Assembly (NCBI GenBank): GCA_003508835.1
Contig: PUFA01000062.1
Location: 3,076,001 to 3,140,000 of the forward strand
Source: Eonycteris spelaea
Lineage: Eukaryota > Chordata > Mammalia > Chiroptera > Pteropodidae
Direction: 5' to 3'
Length of the DNA stretch: 64,000 bases
Part shown: positions 43,301-52,300 of the stretch, in pieces
How positions within the stretch are numbered: position 1 is the stretch's first letter
How the letters are laid out: each line of letters starts with the position of its first letter
The notes under the pieces: model-generated
What the model was told of the DNA's origin: nothing
Databases searched by the model: none
What the model saw: the letters and a program-made list of their open reading frames with translations, nothing else
Translations under genes and position numbers: made by a program

Positions 43301-46300
43301 TTCTCCTCATTTATGAACTATTATCCCTTCATATCACTGAAACATGCCCATTTACAATTATCCCTGCTCACAGGCAAGGGTATAGGGAACAGAATAATGA
43401 GAACTTAGGCTGAATTCCAAAAAACTGGATTCAAGAGCTAGTTGTAACTTTTCCCTTATCTTTGATGGTTATAATTCTAAGTTTTCAATCCTTTTTACCT
43501 GTTCCAACCTCTCTTTATTGTAGTGAGGGAAATGCCTGTAAAAGTATTTTGTCAAGTATAAGAAAGTTAACAATTTTATTTCCTAGAGCCTGGCAGTAAT
43601 TGTCATACTTTAAAATGTCAAAAACCCCAAATAAGTGTTTTATGCAAACATACACATACACAAATAGCTTTGGGGCTAAGCCAATAAACAAAGCAGATAA
43701 TGAGGCACACATTACAAAAGTTAACACACGTGTTAAGTTTTGCCAAAAAAAAAAAAAAAAAAAAAAGAGACTGACTTCCCTGGTTTCATACCCTGTTTTG
43801 TAAATTTCATAATACAGTAAAGTCACAAATCCACAAATCCATCTTAATAAAATCTAGGTCAAAAAAATACTGTTTATGTGATGAATACCTCAGCTATGAT
43901 ACCGAAACATTTGCTGTTAGGTACTAAAGCAGAGAGATGATAAAGAAAGCCATGGTCTTCCGTATAACTCACAAAGAACTGAGTTTGAGGCTGACAAGTA
44001 CTCACTCTATTGCTTCTGCAGGAAATGAAACTTCTGCATTGTCGTTTCGCATTTGAAATTACCCAGTGATTACTCAAACAGTGGCTGTTTAAAACACGCG
44101 CGCGCACACACATATACTGCACATGCACCATGGAAATACCAAAATTGAAGATTAATAATCGGGTTAAAGTCACTGATGGTTTTCAATGTTTTAGAACTAT
44201 AAATGCTTAAAACCGCAGAAAGAACAGGAACAGGATTCAGGAAGGAAGTGGAATTGCTTAGGTAACACTGAACTCTTCTGATTTTTGTCTCTATCATGCT
44301 GCCGCCACTCCTCAGCAGTTACAGCCTTTCCTCCCTACGTAATTCCACTCGCATGCCTTTTCCTTTTCCTTTCCCTTTCTCTTTCTTCTACCCTGCTGTC
44401 CCACACTCCCCATGCCTTATATTCTGATGGCAGCAGAAATGTTTTTATAAGTACAGCATCCTGATCTAACTCAATATACACTGAAAATCTAAGCTTTTGG
44501 ACAGGAATTATCATCAATCAGAACGAAAGTCATTTTACACATACCTTTAGTGTTATCTTCAATGTGAGCAACCACTTTGTGTATAAACATCTACAAGGCA
44601 AAGGTCACCAATTCAGCCTTACTTTATAGAACATGACTTCACTTTAATCTTCAATTAACATTTCCTGTCTAATACTCCACGTCTTTAAAAATGTCCTGAA
44701 ATGTAGAAGAGCAAGTCTAGTAGCTAATTATATTCCCAAATAATAGATCTAAACACTACCCTTACCTGTATGGAATAATTATTGCTAAGCATATCAGTAA
44801 AAAAGGGGATAAATTTTAAAATTTGCTTTTATAACCTTGGCAAAGGGAAGGCCGTCTAAGCAAAACATCAGGACTAGAAACCATCCCTTAAAGACAGATT
44901 TGACTACATAAAAATAAAACAAAAGATGCCATAAACAGAGTTGAAATAAAAGCAACTAACTCAAAAATATCTACAACATATATTATATATAACAGGGTTC
45001 CTACAAATCAATAAAAAATAATCCAGTAGAAAAATAAAGCTATTAGTCGGCAAATAATAAAAGAAATGCAAATATCCAACCAACATAATAAAAGATGCTC
45101 GACTTCACAAATAATAAAGATAAATTAAAATGTAATTATTTTTCTCTAAAAAAAAAAAAGATTACAAATGCCTATATTTGTCAAGAACATGGGAAAACAG
45201 ATGCTCACACCCTACACTACTGATAAAAGTAAAAACTGGTATAGCCTTTCCAGAGGACAATCCAGCAATATTTATCAAAATTTTAAATGTGCATACCCTT
45301 TGTCACAATAATTCCAATTCTTAAAGAAATTGTAAAAGAAATAAAGATACTTTTATTTGGGGAAACAAAAAGAGAACAGTAATCAACTCTTACTTTCTTC
45401 TTTCTTCTCTTATTACTTGAATAAACAGGCCAGTTCAAAGAACGAAAAAGATTTTTGGCAAAGATCACATGAAAGTTCAAACAAATTTCAGCAGAGATAG
45501 CTAATGAATAATAAGTTTTTCATGATTTTACTTACAACTACTGGACATAGATTTCTCTAGATGATCCTATAAGGTAAATGAGGCAAACGGAATGATAGTA
45601 AGTCAGAAAAATATAGGCGTTTTGTCAGTTTTGCCACTCACTAACTCAACACCTGGGTTGAAGTAATGACTTCTCTGCTCCTTTTCTTTCCTCACGTGGC
45701 CACCTGCCTCACACGATCCCTGTGGGGATTAGAGGTGACACACCAAAAACCTCCAGAATGATATCTGGTCCTTTGACTCCAAATCTTTCATAGTTTTCCA
45801 CTTGACCATGACTGTCCCTTCAGTTTTTCTGTAACTCTAAAGATCTAAGCAAAAGTAGCCATATCCAAAAACTAGTAATGTGCCCTTTCCCCTCTTGTCA
45901 GTCCTGATACAATCGATCCTTGTATGCTTACTGTCACTGTGCCAGGACTTTGGAAACAAGAAAATACCCTCATGAAGCTACCTGGAAGATAAATTAGTAT
46001 ATAAAGAATTAAGTACAAAACCGTATTAAGAGAGAGCTAATCACAAGAGTATAAGAGCACCATGAGCACCTGAGGAACACATGAGCCTCAGGGACAACTT
46101 CCCAAAGGAACCAACATCTGACCTAGGCCCTAAAATGAGTTGTAGGAAATAATTTTCATGTTCATAAAAATCTAAGTTTAAATACATTGCTTTAAGTTCC
46201 ATACAGCAAGCTCGTCTATCTTACTCACCACTGTATTTCAAGTACAGGACCAGCTCCTCAGATAAGTAAACACTTAGACAGGAGCAGTTATTTTCAAGGT

Positions 46301-49300
46301 CACTGACTGTCACACCTGGGCTCTGAGAGGTTCTTCATTATGTAAAATAAAATTCATGGTAGATTTGTTTTTAAAGATGGCATATCAAAAGAACCTTTAA
46401 TTGGGATTAATTTTCCTATGACTTTACCTATTGTTTTTGTTTTAAGAAATTTTAAGTGGGTATTAAACTAACACATATTGTGTATTATTTCTGATATGAA
46501 TTATTAAAGTTTATCTATAATTGATCCCTCTGATACGGTACTCTTATATTACTCTATTGTGGCCACAAAAACCAAAATACTTTCACTTTTAGTAGGATTC
46601 TTCCTCTTCTTTAAATTTATTTTTAGCCAAAGAAGTTAATTTTTTTTAGAAGTCTAAATAGCTCTCTATATAATCTACATTAATGATACAGCAAAGTCTA
46701 GCACAGGCCTTAAGAACTTCTTTCTCTAAGGAAGATATTGATGAGTGAAAAAGAAGTGTGGTCTGAAAAATCTTGGAACAATAACAAGTTCTAGCTAGAA
46801 AGAATTTTAAGGGCCTACATCAAATTCCTTCAATCATTCATTTATTCACCGAACAAATATTTAGTTAGAGTCTTCTACGTGCCAAGAACTATTCTTAGCA
46901 CTTGGAATAAGTAAAACAGGCAAAAATCTATGTTCTTATGGCACTTCCATTCCACTTTCTGTTCTTGGTCTTTTGTCTTTAAAAAAATAATGCAGAGCAT
47001 AGGAAATAAAGAAGAGACAAAATATAACACTGCCGAGGAATAGAAATGCACACAAGATGATCATGGCAATTACAGCGAATAGAAACTGCTTCCCCTACTG
47101 GCTCTGCGATCCATTCAATTCACACAAGAGGATGCTCCCAAGATAACGAAAGACCAATTTTCATTCTTAGTTATGTCAAGGAGATTCTGAAGTCATAATA
47201 TTTGTATCATAACAGCCTTAAACTACTCTCTCAATGAAATACTGCATCACAGAAAGCTTTCAGGTACCTGATCCAAAATATAAAACACTGGCTAAATTAA
47301 ATGGAAAATAGAAAATAATTATCTAATTTAGGTTAAAAGAAAAAAATTCTTCATACCTTAATAATTGGGATAATTGAAGCATTTCATACCAGTAAGTTTT
47401 ACATTCTAGTTGATTTTTTCTGAAATACAAAGTTTATTTGTACTTATTCAATCATTAAATATTTATTGCAAGTCTACCATGTGCCAGGCACTACACAGCA
47501 GTACCCTATTCTTGTGGCCCCTATCTTTGCAGAGCCTATATGCTACCGTAGGAAGCTGTCAATAACAGGTTGCCTATCTATTAAAATATGCCAAAATGTA
47601 CTCCAAGGAAACAAAGTGGGTGGTATTTTCACTAACCATACCAGTCGTTTGAACACTCCAGACATCTTCTGAGCTCCTTATCCATGTAATCTGCCAGTTA
47701 CATCTCTGTCCAAATGCCCCAGATGTGCCTTTAAATCATCCAAAACTAAGTTCATATTCCTATGACTTCTCTTCCTTTATTTCCCATCTCAATGCAGAGT
47801 ACCACCATTCACCCAAAACAGAAAAATGGCTACCGTTTTTCCTCTCTACTCTGACCTCCCACCTAACCTATCTCCCAAGTATTGCTGTCCTCTTCCCTCT
47901 ATTTTCATTGCCATTGCCCTGGTTCAGGGTTTCATTTAATTATTTCTTTAACAAATTCTTACATAATACTTATTTTGTTTCAAGCAATGATTTAAGCACC
48001 GTAAAAATATTAACTTATCTAATTCACAAAACCCTATGAAGTTTTTTAAACTTCAATTCACAAATGAGAAAATTGAGAATGCCAACAAAACATTCTAACA
48101 ACTCAACAACAATATAAACCAAACAATCAAATTAAAAAATGGGCAGAAGACCTGAACAGATATTTCTCCAAAGAAGAAATACAGATGGCCAATAGACATA
48201 TGAAAAGATGCTCAAGGTCACTAATCATCAGAGAAATGCAAATTAAAACCACATGAGATATCACCTCAGACCTGTCAGAATGGCTATCATCAATAAATCA
48301 AAACACAACAAGTTTTGGCGAGGATTCAGAGGAAAGGGAATCCTCGTACATTGTTGGTGGGATTGTAAATTGGTACAGCCACTATGGAAAACAGTATGGA
48401 GGTTCCTCAAAAAATTAAAAATGGATATACCTTTTGACCCAGCAATTGCACTTCTGGGTATTTATCTAAAGAAAACCGAAACAATAATTCATAAAGATCT
48501 ATGAACCCCTATATTCATGGCAGCACAATATATAATGGCCAAGATATGGAAGCAATCTAAAAGCCCATCAATAGATGATTGGATAAAGAAGTTATGGTTC
48601 ATATATACAATGGAATATTACTCAGCCATTAAAAAAATGAAATCCTACCATTTGCAACAACAAGGATGGACCTAGAGGTTGTTATGCTCAGTGAAATAAG
48701 TCAGACAAAGATAAATACCATGTGATTTCACTTGTATGTGGAATCTAAGGAGCAAAACAAACAAACTAATAGAAAATAGACTAACAAATATAGAGGACAA
48801 TCTGGGGATGGCTAGAGGGGAGGGAAGTTGGGGGACTGGGAGAATGGGGTGAAGTGTTTAAGAAGTACAAATTAGGAGCTGATTGATGGTCATGGGGATG
48901 GGAAGCACTGCATAGGGAATGCAGTCAGCATTAATGTAATGGCTAGATATAGACAGAGAGGAGAGAAAGAGCAATTAGGGGGATCGCTTTATAAACTATA
49001 CAAATGTCTAACCAATGGACTGTATAGTTAAAACTAATAATAAAATTAAAAAGACATTCTCTAATAAAAGTTTTGAAATTTAAGATTCTCTTAAATGTAA
49101 GCAAAAAAAGACTTCTTGCATTTTCCTACCCTAAGGTGTAACTAACAATACTATAACACTATTAAGAGAGACACACTGCCTATAAGGCAGCACAAATTTG
49201 ATTTTAACTATGCCAAGACAAAGTACCAGACTTCGCCAAGCACTCAGAAAAAAATTTTAAAGTTCATTACCCATACTGAGATGTTTCCTACTTGACTGGC

Positions 49301-52300
49301 TGTAAATATACCAGTAGTAAGAGATAAAAATTTTTGCAATAAGTCCTCCTGAACCCACACAGATATATTATCATAATGACCTTTAGCTTTAGAAGGTTAA
49401 AGTACAAAAGCTGATATATATTTACTCTGGAGTATAACCAAATAGTTCTAATTCTTTCTACTGCTGATGGCCCTGATTAACAAATAAGTTATATCTGCCT
49501 ACAGAATGCAAAAAGAATGCAAATTATATCACTGTTAATTTATCTTTGAAGAGAACAGATTTCATGCCAAGTATTGCAGTGCTCAGCAGAGTAGTTGCCA
49601 AAATATTCTATTTCAGCTTTATGTCTCTATTTGAGAGTATCAAAAAAATACATTTCTGTTTAATATTCAATATATAGTTGACCAAATCCACAAGCAGAAA
49701 TTGACTGTCATTAACACACTTCATAGATAAAATCTTAACAGTCAATACACTAAATGGTCAACTGATTTTTGACAAGGAAGCCCAAATAATTCGATGGGGA
49801 AAAAAAAGTCTGCAAATGGTGCTGGGGCCACTGGATATGCAAAAGAATAAACTCAGACCCCCTACTTCATACCATATACAAAAATTAATTTAAAAATGAA
49901 TCAAAATCCTAACCCTAAGAGCTAAAACTATAAAACTCTTCGAAGAAAACACAGGCATAAATATTCATGACCTTGGATTTCTTAGCAATGACAAAAGCTC
50001 TGAGGAAGTAATGATTGAGATCTAAATGAAAAAGGCAGACATTCATGGATCTGGGGGAAGTGTATTCCAAGGAGAGGTAATAACAGGAACAAAAACTAAG
50101 ACAGAACCAGCTTAACACCAATGAAAAACAGATGAGATGAGATCAGAGAGGTGGGTAGGGGCCGAGTGCTAGTACGTATAGCAAAAGTACAAGACAGTAG
50201 GGTCACAGCACTGCTCTAGGGGGAGCATTCACATAGTAAACTAAGATGTGAAAGGTGTCCCCTAAAGTGGGGCAATGAAGCAGCTCAAATTACAATGCAG
50301 ACTTCCCTGACAGCTCTTCAAAAAGTCTTATGTGTGTTTAATTAAATTTTATGTATATTTTCAATAATTATACTAGCCAGTGAACTATATATACTGACTT
50401 CTTAAAAATGGCATCTCTCAGGTTTTATTTGCATTTTGACCAAATAATTAAATCCTCACAGTAATCCAAATTGTTTACATGACTTCTTTTTTCACAAGTA
50501 TACCTTGGAGATATTGCAGATTTGTTTCCAGACCACTGTAATAAAGCAAGTATCACAATAAAACCAAATGTAATCTTTTTGCCAGTAGAGGGTCCTGCCT
50601 TCAATTTGGGGGGGGGGGGATCTGTGAAGCTCAATAAAGCTAAGAACAAAATGAGATATGCCTATATTCTTTTTATTTTCAATTTTGTTTCATTTCCTTT
50701 AATAGATATTACATTCATAAGGTTCAAAATTCAAAAAGGTCAAGTCTCCCTCCTACTCTGCCTCTCAGACACATACTTTCCATTTTTGGAAGCAACGAAT
50801 GTTATCAGTTAATTCCTTGTGTAGTCTTCCTGTGAGATTTTATATATCTTTAAGCAAATAAGTATATATTTTTTTTCTCTCTTTTACTATATAAAGTGGT
50901 AGCAAACTTTACACATTGTCCTACACCTTACTTTTTTCACTGAATTATCATGACAATTGTTTCTTATTAGGACACAAAGTTTTCCCATTTTTAATGGCTG
51001 CATAGTCTTACAGTTTGTGGATATTGTATTTTATTCTCTTATTGACAACTTTTAATTGGAAAATATTTGGAAAAAATGCAGCTCCCAGGATAAGTTGTTA
51101 ATCTTGCATATATGGAAGGGCTTCAGAAAATATGTAAATCCCCTAAAAATATATATGAGCCCAAAAGCATTTCTGTGGGCAAAAAATCTGCATACCATTC
51201 AGCTCATTATCAAAGGAAAGTGTGACCCGAACAAAAGTTAAGGGCTGCTGAACTACAACTTGTGCACAAATGTTCAATAAACATTTGTTGAACAGAATTT
51301 TCGTCTTAAGATTTTGCCAATTTTTGTACTAGAGACAGAAAGATTAAATACCAATATAATCTACAATTCTTGATTAATAATTAACTATTTCCTATTGACA
51401 CACAGCATTACTCCTACTGCTTTTCTTAAAAAGGCTTTATTTTTCATCTGCACCATGAACTAAGACCCCAAATTTAAAATACCTAAGGTGAAAATGATCA
51501 AATGAAAGTTGACTATATAAGCTGTTGTTTGTAGAAACTGATAATATCAGAGGCATCTATGATGCCCCTCAGACTCTCTCTAATGTTCCATAAAGAGTCC
51601 TTTCTATGAAAATTAGATCATTAGTAGCATGTGGTTGTATAATGCCTACCACATACCAGGCACCAAAATGTAAGCTTCATATATTTTATCTTGTTTAATC
51701 CTCAAGACAATCATTCAAGGCAACTGTATTTTCTCCCCTTTCAGAAGAAAATGGAGGCTTACCAAGGTTTAAGTTAAGCTATTTACTTTCCCAAAACCAC
51801 AAAATTGGCAGAGCAAGACTAAAACATTCCTTCACCTTCAAGCCTCCAAATCTCATAGTGCCTGAAGTTCAAAATGTAATTATGATCATTTTATGGAGGT
51901 AGGATAATATCGTGGTTAGAAAAAACTAAGTTCTAATTCTAGTTCGACCATTTATTAGTTGTATGACAAATTGTTTAAACTCTGAAAACCTCCTTTACCA
52001 TCTGTAAAACTGGATTGCTATTAAGTTTAAACAAGAAAAGGTATGTAAAACAAACAACTCACATACTGACCTGAAGATACATAGTAACAAGGTGGCTATC
52101 ATCATTTTTTCGTCCTTCTTTGAGAACACAAAGAATTGCAAAGTTTCCCAATTTGGCATAAAAATTCCTACCCTGTCTCCCAGAATGCTGGCATTGTGAA
52201 AAATAAGCTGAAGAATGAAAAAAATGATGTCTAATTATTGAGTAGATTCTGGCTTAATGGAACATCAAAACTTGTCCTTTAAATATTTCAAACACAGGCC

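Noticed and set aside
48253..48504. Open frame with recognisable protein similarity
   Set aside because: It is a remnant of L1 ORF2, not a host gene.
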